Origin: Rhynchonema sp. JSB1_4
Lineage: Eukaryota > Nematoda > Chromadorea > Monhysterida > Xyalidae
Direction: 5' to 3'
Length of the DNA stretch: 64,000 bases
Assembly (NCBI GenBank): GCA_030248065.1
Contig: JASAMV010006223.1
Coordinates: 1 to 64,000, forward strand
The translations under genes were made by a program, and so were the position numbers. Each line of letters starts with the position of its first letter. Within the stretch, counting starts at the first letter, position 1. A model generated the notes under the pieces. It did not search any database, was not told where the DNA came from, and saw nothing but the letters and a program-made list of their open reading frames with translations. Of the stretch, positions 51,001 to 63,000 are shown piece by piece.

Positions 51001-54000
51001 TAAAAAGTTTTTTCATTTGAGTCAAGTAACGATTTGCTCTGCAGCGATGCAATGCGACAACGGTCTCGAGTACCAGGCCTGCGGCAGTAGCTGTCCGTTG
51101 ACGTGCGAAAACCGCAACTACGCCCGCCCCAACTACTGCAACGCACAGTGCATCGAGGGATGCTTCTGTCCAGCAGGTTCGGCTCATATTCGTCAGCATT
51201 TAGGCTTAAAAATTTCACATCAGCAAATCAAAATGAACCTCCGTTTCTCACCACAGGCACTGTCATGCACAACAACATGTGTATGGAGAAGGAGGCCTGT
51301 CCGTGCATGCACGACGGCAAGGAATATCCGGAAGGATCGTATCTGTCGCGTTACTGCCAGGATTGGTCAGTCGTCATATTCGGTTTGCTGTCACCACAAC
51401 AACTGACACCCGTATCTGGTGATGTTTCAGTCTGTGCGAGAGCGGTTCGTGGTCGTGCATCGGCCAGAAATGCGTCAACGAAACCGCAGAATGTGCTGGC
51501 GACGAACACCGATGTTCGGACGGTCGTTGTATCCCGAGTTCGTTCGTCTGTGACGGTCACGCCGACTGTGCCGATGCCGGCGACGAGGAGGAATGTAAGT
51601 GTGATCAATTTTAACAAATCATTCAATCAAAAAAATGTGAAACAACCATATTTAAACAGGCGGCGCATGCCTGGGCACAGAGTTCTCGTGCGAAGACGGC
51701 ACGTGTCTGCCGCGATCGTTCGTGTGCGATGGACACGCTGACTGCGCAGACGGAAGTGATGAAATCGCTTGTGGTAAGATTTAATAAATCAATTTCGATT
51801 AAAAGATCAATCTGGTTAGTTCGAATAAGTCGCTGACCTCACAGCACAAGACCAATGCAACGCCGATGAGATCCGTTGTGCGATGACCGGGGTGTGTTTG
51901 CCGGAGTCGTTCAGATGTGACGGTGAACAGGATTGCGGCCCAGAGGACAATTCCGACGAAGAAGCGTGCGGTGAGTGGTGACATTTTTAATTTCATTAAT
52001 TCTCAGATGTGAATCAATTGATCGAACTTGACACAGATGGTGAACCGAGCGATGCGATTGAACGCAGTTGTGGCCCGGGTATGTTCAAGTGCGCCGACGG
52101 GACATGCGTCAACGGCAAACGTTGCGATAACGTGGTGCACGTGAGTTTTTACGATTGAGATTGCGACGAGCAGAGCCGCTGTTCAATAATTCACGAATTG
52201 ATCTACAACTATACGCTGCAGTGCGCGGATCGCTCCGACGAATTGAACTGCACGCGATCGTGCAAGACCAACGAATTCCAATGCAACACCGGCAAGTGCA
52301 TCGCGCACGATCGAGTCTGCGACGGAACGGCCGACTGTGAGAATGCCGATGATGAACAGAACTGTCGATACAGTTAGTGAGAGAATATGGCCCGATTGAT
52401 GTATTTTGCCTCAAGATTCATTTAATTCGCTGTGTTCAGCCACACCACGACAGTGCACCGACGACGAATTCCAGTGCCAAGACACACTGCAGTGCGTGCC
52501 TGAATCGGCCGTGTGCGACGGAGTGTACAACTGCGCCGATAAGACCGATGAATCGGGATGCAGTAAGTCGATGCGTTGAGTTCTTTATTTTTGATCATTT
52601 CTTATTGAGCTGAATCAACTGATGCTGCTGCAGCGCAAGCTCTGGCACCGCCCGACAGCGAACCGGAAATGAACCGAAACTGCATGGTGACAATCAGCGG
52701 TGACGATGTTCTGATTGGCGAGGACCTGAGTGTGCTTGAAGGTTTGCACAAATGCAATTCAGAAGAACGATTGGCAACATCTTTGATCAAACATGAAAGT
52801 TTTGCAGGAAATGCCCAAATCATGTTCTACAAACACCACATCGAGATCGAGTTTGACGACAAACGCACACTGAAGGACATCTATTACCGCGGCACACACT
52901 CGCTTCAGATTGAGGTTTGTATTAGGGGGTTCGACCTTCGAACATGTTTGGTCGTATCGAATCTGCTTTGGTCACGTGAATACGTTAAATTGGGATACCT
53001 GGGGAATCAACCAGCGTAACGATTGTTCACAATCTGTGGATCAGGATTTGTGCCAAGTTTTGCGCAGCCGAAACGTGTGTCATCTGTAAACATCGATAGT
53101 CAAGTGACCAAAGCACATTCGATTACCAAGTTCGTCGCCACAATAGTCACGACTCACGGTGCTTGATTCACCGCAGCTAATGTTTCCTACACGCTTGCAG
53201 GCGGACGGCATGGACGCGGCCGTGACGTTGAATCATCACAAACGCGAGACGCGTCACACAAGTCTGCCGGGCGCCAGTGTAACGTCGCTGATTCTACGAG
53301 CGACCGACGAACGCACGATGCAGGACACGGACGTGTACATGCTGCGACTGTGTGCGTGCGGCGGTGCGTGCACAGCGACAACACCCACTGCACCACGCTC
53401 GCCCGATCAACCGGGTGCCGGAGAACCGTCGAAACCGGCTGCTGGCGAAGAACCCGAATCTCAGGCACCGACCGGCGAAGAACCCGGGTCACACGAACCG
53501 ACTGGTGAAGAGCCACCGTCAGGCGAATCTAAGAAAACAGAACCAGGAAGTGGTGGTAACTGCTTGGTATCGATCAGCGGAGGAGACATTGTCGTTGGCG
53601 ATAAACTCGAAGTGGAAGGTATACATACATGTCAATTTGCGGTGTAGAGTGCAGTTTAATGACTGCTTGCCAAAAATCATGCAATCACAGGTGGCGCGAC
53701 ATTGAGCGTCTACGAATATCACATCGACATACGATTTGATGGCGAACGCTCGTTGAAGATGGCCTACTACCAAGGAACGCACGGACTGACACTCGAGGCA
53801 CGCAATGGCACCATACCACGCTTTGTCCGGTACTAAAACCCTTAAAATTGTTTTCAGCCAAAAGGCAGCGATAATTTCTTCGTGCTCAACCACAATGCTC
53901 GCGAAGAGACAAGCACAGCGCTTGAGGGTGTGAGCACAAGCGAGGTGACACTTCACGTAGTGGCCGGTCGAACGATCGAGGACAGCGGAATTCAAATGTT

Positions 54001-57000
54001 GCGTCTGTGCGCATGTGGAGCAGAATGCAAACAAGAGCCAGAAGGTAAACAAGGCAGACCGGGCGTTTCGCAAACCTGATTTGTTGTACTGCTTGTTAAT
54101 CATTCAACTCCTTCACTACCAGCTACTACATGGGATTTCGTGATGAGCTCTGGCCGCCGTCGTCCTAGACGCCCGCCACGAACAGAAGACAAACCAGGTG
54201 AAGAACCCGAGGAAGTCGAAGGTGCGTACGGTTGTCTGTCCAAGACAAAGACAATCTTCGATGACTCGAAGCAGAACCAGCTGACAAACCGTCTTATCCA
54301 TCTCGTCTCATGTTCAGGTATCGAGCTGCCGGCCTGCGTGTTGTGGTTTGACGAACGGGACGTGGACAGTGGCGTCAAGCTTGCTGACGGTGCGGCAATG
54401 GTCGTCGATGACAACAATGCGGTTTGGAACATGGACGACCCAAGAACCGTTGATAGCGCTTACTACCTTGGTGACGCAGCAGTGGTGGTGACGTTCAGCG
54501 GAATGGATGGCATCAAGACCGTCATACTGCAGCCAAGCAGAAACGAACAAGTGCGCGAACCGTTGGACATACGATTCCCGGTGCAGAAGATCTCCATAAT
54601 TCGAGCAGACGGCCAGGCGTTGGTCGATGATCAGTCAATAATCGAGCTTGCGTTCACGACATGTTCAAAAGAACCGGTCCGCACGACACCGGCACCAGGT
54701 TCAGGACCGGCCACAACCACCCAGGCATCCACAGAAAGCCCCGAGCAAACAACACGATTGGCTGAAGAGATCGCAGCAACTGTAGGCGAGAAAGAAGAAG
54801 CTGTCGAGACGACTGTGGCACCATCAGAGAAATCAAGCAAACCAGTCACAACAACCGAAGAAGCAACGGCTACGACTGAGAAGAAAGTCGATTGCGTTTA
54901 TGCAATTACGCAAGAAGATATGGCTCGTGATGAACCGAAGCTATTCGACGGTGCCGTTGCTGATCTCACACCAGCTGGTGCTGTTGATTTTGTGTTCGAC
55001 ACTCCACGTCACATCAGCCTGCTTGTCTTGGAACGTGAAAGTGAAAAGCGACCACTCGAGGCTGTGCTCATCCAGACAGACGGATCACGGTCAGTGGCGA
55101 AATTTTCTTCATGCAATCCATAACATATTGAATGCGTGCTGCCATTTTCAGATTGCCCAGCGTCCGGCTGAACTCCGAAGTCGTACCGTTTGATGCCGAT
55201 GATGTGGTGAAGGTAGTCGTACAAGACGCAAACTTCGGCATCGTGGAGCCGGGCAACATTGTCAGTCTGACATTGGTTGCATGTGAAAAACCGGAGACTA
55301 CACCGGTTGCAACAGAGCCACCCACAGTCCCACAAACTGGTAAGTCAATGTAGTTTTAAGGCCCTAGTTTCGAAGCACAACTGTCATCACACACATGTAT
55401 GTATGTACCTATAGTTTCTGTTACAGAAGCGCCGTCACAAACAACTATTTCATCGGAACAAGGAGTGGAAGCGGGAACTACACCAGGCGCTTCAGGAGGC
55501 GAAGCTCCAGCAGAAACTACTCCAGCTCCAGGACAAGTTCCACCGTTCGCAACTACCGGAGCGCCTGGACAAGGACCTCAAACGGAACCTACCACACGCG
55601 TCCCAGGAGGAGCGGCTACAACTACCGCTGAACAACAAGTCACAACAGCACCGGAACAAAGAGCCCCAGCGGGCACGACTGTGGCTCCCTCTGGAACCGA
55701 ACCAGCAGTACCAGCGACGACCGCTGCACCAGAGGCAACAACACCGTCAAGCACGGGTGAGCCACAAAAAGAATGACAATAGCAGGATACTAACCGTAAT
55801 TTTTCAAATTTTTTTATGATAAATGCAGCGACTTCAACCATTTCAATGGTGTACACAAACTGCTTTCAGGCCCAGATATGCCAAGTTGCGTACTCAGCTT
55901 CGACGGCAGCGATGTGAAAAACGGAGAGAAAACTGCTGAACTTGCTCGCCTAACAATTGAAGACGGAGCGGCTGTTTGGTCTTTGGATTCCCCACGCACA
56001 GTCCAGACAGCATATTATCTCGGCGAGGCTGATGTTGAATTGACCTTCAGCAGTGCTGGAGCGGTTTCAACAGTTACACTGAGACCAAGCAAAAATGAAG
56101 CCGTCGCGATTCCGATGAAGGTCGCATTCCCAGTTGAACGAATCTCGATAGTGCGTGCAGACGGCGAGGAATTGATGGCCAACGATGCCACCCTTGAAAT
56201 GGCATTTTCAACTTGCACTCATGCGCCGACAACGACCGCACAGCAAACAGTTGAGAAGGCGACGACACCCAAAGGAACGACACCAGCATCCACAGAAGGT
56301 ACAACGGTTGCACCAATCGCTGGACGAACAACTGGTGCACCCGCACAGAAAGGAACGACAACAGCGCCTGGAGAAGCACCCGTTGTCACACAAACAGAAG
56401 CTACAGCACCAGTAACAACCGTAGGTCCAGGCCAAGTGGCACCATTCACCATGACAGGAGCTCCAGGACAAGGACCTTCAATCAAGACAACCGTCGCACC
56501 AGAATCAAGTGCACCAGCAGCAACCACGAAAGCATCAGAACCAATTCCAGTGGGAACTACTGCAGGCACTCCAAGGGGTGAAGCTCCAGCAGGAACAACG
56601 CCAGCTCCCGGACAGGTCACACCGTTCGGAACTACCGGAACACCAGAACAAGGAGTTCCAGCTGCAACTACATCAGGTGTTTTGGCAGAAGGCCCTGCAG
56701 AAACCACGCCAGCCCCAGGTCAAGTCACGCCGTTCAGAACAACCGGAGCACCTGGACAAGGCCCTCAAGTGGGAACTACACCAGGAGCGCCAGAAGGGGA
56801 AGCTCCAGCAGTAACTACACCCGCTCCAGGCCAAGTTACACCGTTCAGAACTACTGGAGCACCTGGACAAGGACCTCAAGTTGGAACTACTGCAGGAGCC
56901 CCAGCTCCAGCAGTAACTACACCCGCTCCAGGACAAGTCACACCGTTCGGAACCACTGGGGCACCTGGACAAGGACCTCAAGTGGGAACTACACCGGGGG

Positions 57001-60000
57001 CACCAGGAGGGGAAGCTCCGGCAGGAACTACACCCGCTCCAGGACAAGTCACACCGTTCGGAACTACCGGAGCACCTGGACAAGGACCTCAAGTGGGAAC
57101 TACAGCAGGAGCGCCAGGAGGGGAAGCTCCCGCAGTAACTACACCCGCTCCAGGTCAAGTTACACCGTTCAGAACTACTGGAGCACCTGGACAAGGACCT
57201 CAAGTTGGAACTACTGCAGGAGCCCCAGCTCCAGCAGTAACTACACCCGCTCCAGGACAAGTCACACCGTTCGGAACTACCGTTGCACCTGGACAAGGAC
57301 CTCAAGTGGGAACTACACCGGGGGCACCAGGAGGGGAAGCTCCGGCAGGAACTACACCCGCTCCAGGACAAGTCACACCGTTCGGAACTACCGGAGCACC
57401 TGGACAAGGACCTCAAGTGGGAACTACAGCAGGAGCGCCAGGAGGGGAAGCTCCCGCAGTAACTACACCCGCTCCAGGTCAAGTTACACCGTTCAGAACT
57501 ACTGGAGCACCTGGACAAGGACCTCAAGTTGGAACTACTGCAGGAGCCCCAGCTCCAGCAGTAACTACACCCGCTCCAGGACAAGTCACACCGTTCGGAA
57601 CTACCGTTGCACCTGGACAAGGACCTCAAGTGGGAACTACACCAGGGGCACCAGGAGGGGAAGCTGCGGCAGGAACTACGCCAGCCCCGGGACAAGTTAC
57701 ACCGTTCGGAACTACCGGGGCACCTGGACAAGGACCTCAAGTGGGAACTACTACAGGAGCCCCAGCTCCAGCAGAAACTACGCTAGCACCAGGTCAAGTC
57801 ACACCGTTCGGCACAACCGGAGCACCTGGACAAGGACCTCAAGTGGGAACCACAATAGGAGTCTTAGCAGGAACTACGCCAGCATCCGGACAAGAAGCTC
57901 CGGCGGGAACGACAGGAACACCAACACAAGTCCCATCAGTCAGAACGACTGAAGGCACACATACAGCAGAAGAACCAGCAAAAAGCACGGCAGCGGCAAC
58001 AACAACGCAACCCGATGAAATGCCAAGTTGTGTGATGATTTTCGACGGCGCTGACGTTAAAAATGGCCAAAAGATAACAGAAATGGGGCGGCTTGCAGTT
58101 GACAACGGTGCTGCTGTCTGGTCACTAAACGTACCACGCACCGTGAACACAGCTTATTACCTTGGTGATGCAGCCGTTGATGTAACGTTCAGCAGTGCCA
58201 GAGCTGTCACAACTGTAACGCTGCGTCCAAGCAAGAAAGAGGCGACCACCACAGTAATAGATGTGGCATTTCCTGTGGAACAAATTTCGATCGTTCGTTC
58301 AGATGGTGAAGAACTGACACAAAACAACGGAATGCTCGCTTTTTCTACCTGCACGGAGTCAACAATTGCCACAACAACTCCAGCAGCAGTGAAGACAGTT
58401 ACGACAATTGGTAGAGAACCTAGTAGTGAAAAAACGACAGTTGCACGCCCAGAAGCAGTACCAGCGGCGACCACTATGGCTCCTGCACAAGTGGCCCCCT
58501 TCACAACAACCGGAGTACCAAGGCAAGGAACGGAAGCACCAGAAAGCCAGAAAGGTTGTTGCAAAGAAGGGTCGTGGTGCTTGTGGCACGCATGAGCGTG
58601 TGTGCCACAAGCACCATGGCCTTTGATTACAAAAACTTGTGTAAGTTCGGAACAGCCACGGGCTACCCGCACAATATCGAAGAACTAAACTTGACTTATA
58701 AACACGTACCTGAAATACAGTACATAAGCTAAGAACAACACTGAGTATTCCCACACAGATAAACCCTTTTTAAGGTGAACCAACCACTGGAACCGAACAG
58801 CCTGAGACAACAACGGTTTCTGAAACCGATTGCGTGTACAAAGCCGATCAAAAGGATTTTGCTGTCATGCAATTCAAGCTGTTTGATGATGCTGTGGCCA
58901 TTGTGAATCCAGATGGAGGAGTGGAGTTCATGTTCCAACGGCCACGTTATGTGGACAGAATTTCGGTAGATACAACCGATGAAGTGAAGAACCTGCAGGC
59001 GATCGTCACACTCGCCGACGGTGAACGGTAAGTAATGATTGCTACTAAAACCTTTGGACATTTTTGTTCAAAACAGTTTCTCAGGACGTTTGATTGATAC
59101 GAAGCTGATTTCTGTCGATCTTTTCAGATTGCCCGCCATTGACTTAGGCTCGGGTGAAACTGGGCTGACACTGAATGACGTCACCAAAGTTCTGATTGAA
59201 GGTGAAGATGGCAGTTTGCCAGATGACGTGAGAGGAGCGGAAGTTATTGCTTGTGCAACGCCTGGAGAAACGACTGTGGGCCAACAAGGAATTAATACAA
59301 CACCTGTAAGTGAAAAATCAACACGCATAACAACGACGACTGGCAAGCAAGCATCTGAAGAAGCAACAACACCTGTTCAGCAATCAGTGAAAGGCACAAC
59401 ACCTGCTGTGCAATCAGCAAAGGGCACAACACTCGCTGGCCAATCAGTGAAAGGCACAACACCCGCTGGCCAATCAGCAAAGGGCACAACACCCGCTGGC
59501 CAATCAGAGAAGGGCACAACACCCACTGGCCAATCAGCAAAGGGCACAACACCCGCTGGCCAATCAGCAAAGGGCACAACTCCCGCTGACCAACAAGCGA
59601 AGAGCACAACACCTGCTGCCCAGTCAGTAAAAGGCACAACACCTTTCGCCCAACCAGCCAAAGGCACAACTGCTGCTGGGCAGCAACAGACAACAGGCGC
59701 ACCTGGATCACCGGAGCGGTCTGGAAAAGGCACAACTAGCGCAAAGGAAACAGGTAAATACCTAGGAGCACATTTGATTCACGAACATAAAATAATTGAC
59801 GTCGGATGTGTTGTGCTTCAGGAACAACAACAGTAGCGCCAAAAAGTGGCGAAGCTGCTCAAACGACGCCAGCGCCAGCAGCGACAACAACAACGTTATC
59901 AATGAGAGACTGTGTCTACAAGGCTGAAAAAGCGGACTTCGCTAGAGCTGATTCAAAACCGTTTGAAGACGCTATTGCCTCAATCACTGCTGACGGTGCA

Positions 60001-63000
60001 GTGGAATTCCTTTTCGATAGTCCGCGCTTTGTCAACCTCGTCGTTATCGAATCCAGCGGATGGAGACCAGTCAATGTGCAGGCGGTGATCACGAAAGCAA
60101 ATGGAGCACAGTAAGTCTGTGTCTGTGTATGTGATTGCTGGTCGATGCATATACAGTATGATAAGGATAATTCCTATGACCTTTGCACTAAGTGACGCGC
60201 AAGTTTTTCAGACTACCGGCCGAACCAATTTCCACAGGCGAATCTGGGTTTGAAGTATACGATGTGGTGAAGGTTCTCATCAGTAGTCAAACGGGAACGT
60301 TGCCTGACAACATGGAAGCGGCCGAAGTCGTCGCATGTGTTAAGCCAGCGCCTGTTGAAACGACGACACCAGGTCAACCAAGTGTTAAAGCCACCACAGC
60401 GGGTGACCAAGAATCACCTGAGAAAAGCAGTTCTGCTAAGGTTACGACACCTGAAAGTGCACAACCAACAAGCAGCAAAACACCAACAGGCACTACTTCA
60501 GCACCAGGATCACCTGAAGTTGAAGCTGAAAAATCAGTTAATTCGGTTAAAGCAACCACACCTCGTCAGCAATCAGAAGAAATAACCAAAGCGCCAGTTT
60601 CGATAAGGAGTACGACCTCCGGAAGCCAAGAACCCATAGCCGGCGGTACATCTCCTGGTACGACGCGTGGTCAAACAGAATCGCCCGAATCACAAGTCAC
60701 AGTTGCACCTGAAGGTACCTAACCGACTTCACACGCATAATTGCGCTATAATTGTTATCCACAGACGTTCATGTCCCCATCATTGTACCTATTTTTGCAG
60801 AAAGCGGTTATCAAACAACGACGTTGGCACCGGAAGAAAGTGCTGAGATTACAACATCATCAGGAGAGGTTCAAACGACAACACGTAAACCCGACTGCGT
60901 GTACAAGGCAGCCAAAGACGACTTCGACGATGCCGATTCAAAATGGTTCGAAGACGCTATCGCTGACATAACAGCAAATGGTGCGGTGGAATTCACTTTC
61001 GAACAACCCCGCCAAATCACCCGTCTCATCGTGGACATACCCGGACAAGCAGGCGACTTGCGTGCCATATTCACCACGTCAAACGGCGAAAAGTGAGTCT
61101 CCAATGACAAAAAGGGCGGTGTGACTCTGTTGACATCCAGGTCGGGTGTGGTCGGGGTCGGAATCGATAGGGCTTGACTTTGACTTGACATCAAAATGTC
61201 TCTTTATAAAATACATAATACATCCTTCCATGAAACGCCAGCCAGCTGGCCATTTATACGTATGTCTCTGCATAACAGGCGCGTGTGCTGCACAGCCAGT
61301 GCGCAAGTGGCTGGCTGCTGCTTCATAATACCTGAGCAAAAACATTTCATGCTAAGTCAAACCCGGCACCGACCACACCCGAACCGAGATGCCAGCAAAG
61401 TGCATACCGGCTATAATCATGGTTTTTAAAAAGAAAACGAGAACATGTGACACAATGGTTTCCAGGTTTGCGCTCATAACATTGAACGCTGGCGAGAACG
61501 ACGTAAATATCCAAAATATCGTCAAGGTCTTGATCGACGACAACTTCGGCTCACTGCCGGACGAAGTCGAATCAGTTGAAGTCATTGCGTGTGACAAGGT
61601 CGAAATGGAGACTACTGAGGCTCCATTGGCGACGACGGGAGGACAGCAACAAGAATCGCCTGAAAAACCAACCGGCGCTACGACTCTGGCGCCCACGTCA
61701 GGCCAAGGCCAGACGACACCAGGATTTGGTCAAGCGACAACACAAGGAACAACAACTGGCCAAGCATCGACACCACGAAGAACGACGCCAGAATCGAGCC
61801 AAGCAACAACCCTAGAAAAAACAACGCCAGGATCAAGCCAAGCAACAACTCTAGGAAAAACTACGCCAGGATCAGGCCAAGCAACAACTCTAGGAAAAAC
61901 TACGCCAGGATCAGGCCAAGCAACAACTCTAGGAAAAACTACGCCAGGATCAGGCCAAGCAACAACTCCAGGAAAAACTACGCCAGGATCAGGCCAAGCA
62001 ACAACTCTAGGAAAAACTACGCCAGGATCAGGCCAAGCAACAACCCTAGGAAAAACTACGCCAAGATCAGGCCAAGCAACAACTCTAGGAAAAACTACGC
62101 CAGGATCAGGCCAAGCAACAACTCTAGGAAAAACTACGCCAGGATCAGGCCAAACTACAACCTCAGGAACAACGACGCCAGGATCTGGCAAAGTGACAAC
62201 CACTGGAAAATCACGGGGCACAACTCCACAGATTCCAAGCACTCCTGAAATTCCCGAGTATTGTGGTATCACCATGTTAGGCGCCGACACCGTTGGCGGC
62301 GACAAGGAGCTCAGCGATGATGCAGAGTTGACAATTGGTGAAGCGCGATCCTATCTAACGATAACACTGAACGAGCCAAGAACCCTGTCAGACATCTACT
62401 ACAAGGGCTCTGAACGTTTGGTGGTCACGTTGACAGACGAGTCGGGTAGCAAGATCAGCTCTACAATCTTGCCAAAAGTTAGCGAGCTCACTGTCGCGGA
62501 TCTAGACGAAGTGACCATTTCTGCAGTGACGGTGAGACGCGCTGATGGTCAGCCAGTTGAGGAGAGCGACATCGAAGCCTTTGTCGTGATGGCTTGTAGA
62601 ACAGCAGGTAAACGAGTTTGGTCAAATGATAAGACGAATTACATATGTGTCCGATGAAATGGTGTCCTTCTTCAGTTATTGGCATTACAACGCCGGCTGT
62701 ACCAGAGACGACGCGGGCTCCAATTACACCAACGGAAGCACCCGAAGGTCAATTGTCGTTTTGATTTGGGGACGAGAGAGCTCAAACTCAACGACTGTAT
62801 CTAAATTTCAGGAAGTGCAGACCAAGAACAACCCACGGAACAGGAAAGCGCTGAGCAAACAACAACTTCAGTGCAAACCGAAGAAGGAACGACACCAAGT
62901 GAGGCATCGGGTAAGGAAAATGAGCTGATACACGTCAGAATAGTCATGTCCATACATAAGAGCCACTGAGCGGGTAATGCTTTAGGTTCCACCGCTGGCG

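Noticed and set aside
56673..57740. 355-codon reverse-strand frame rich in Ser/Arg
   Set aside because: It is the mirror of the Thr/Pro coding repeats; the plus strand continues a spliced, conserved protein.
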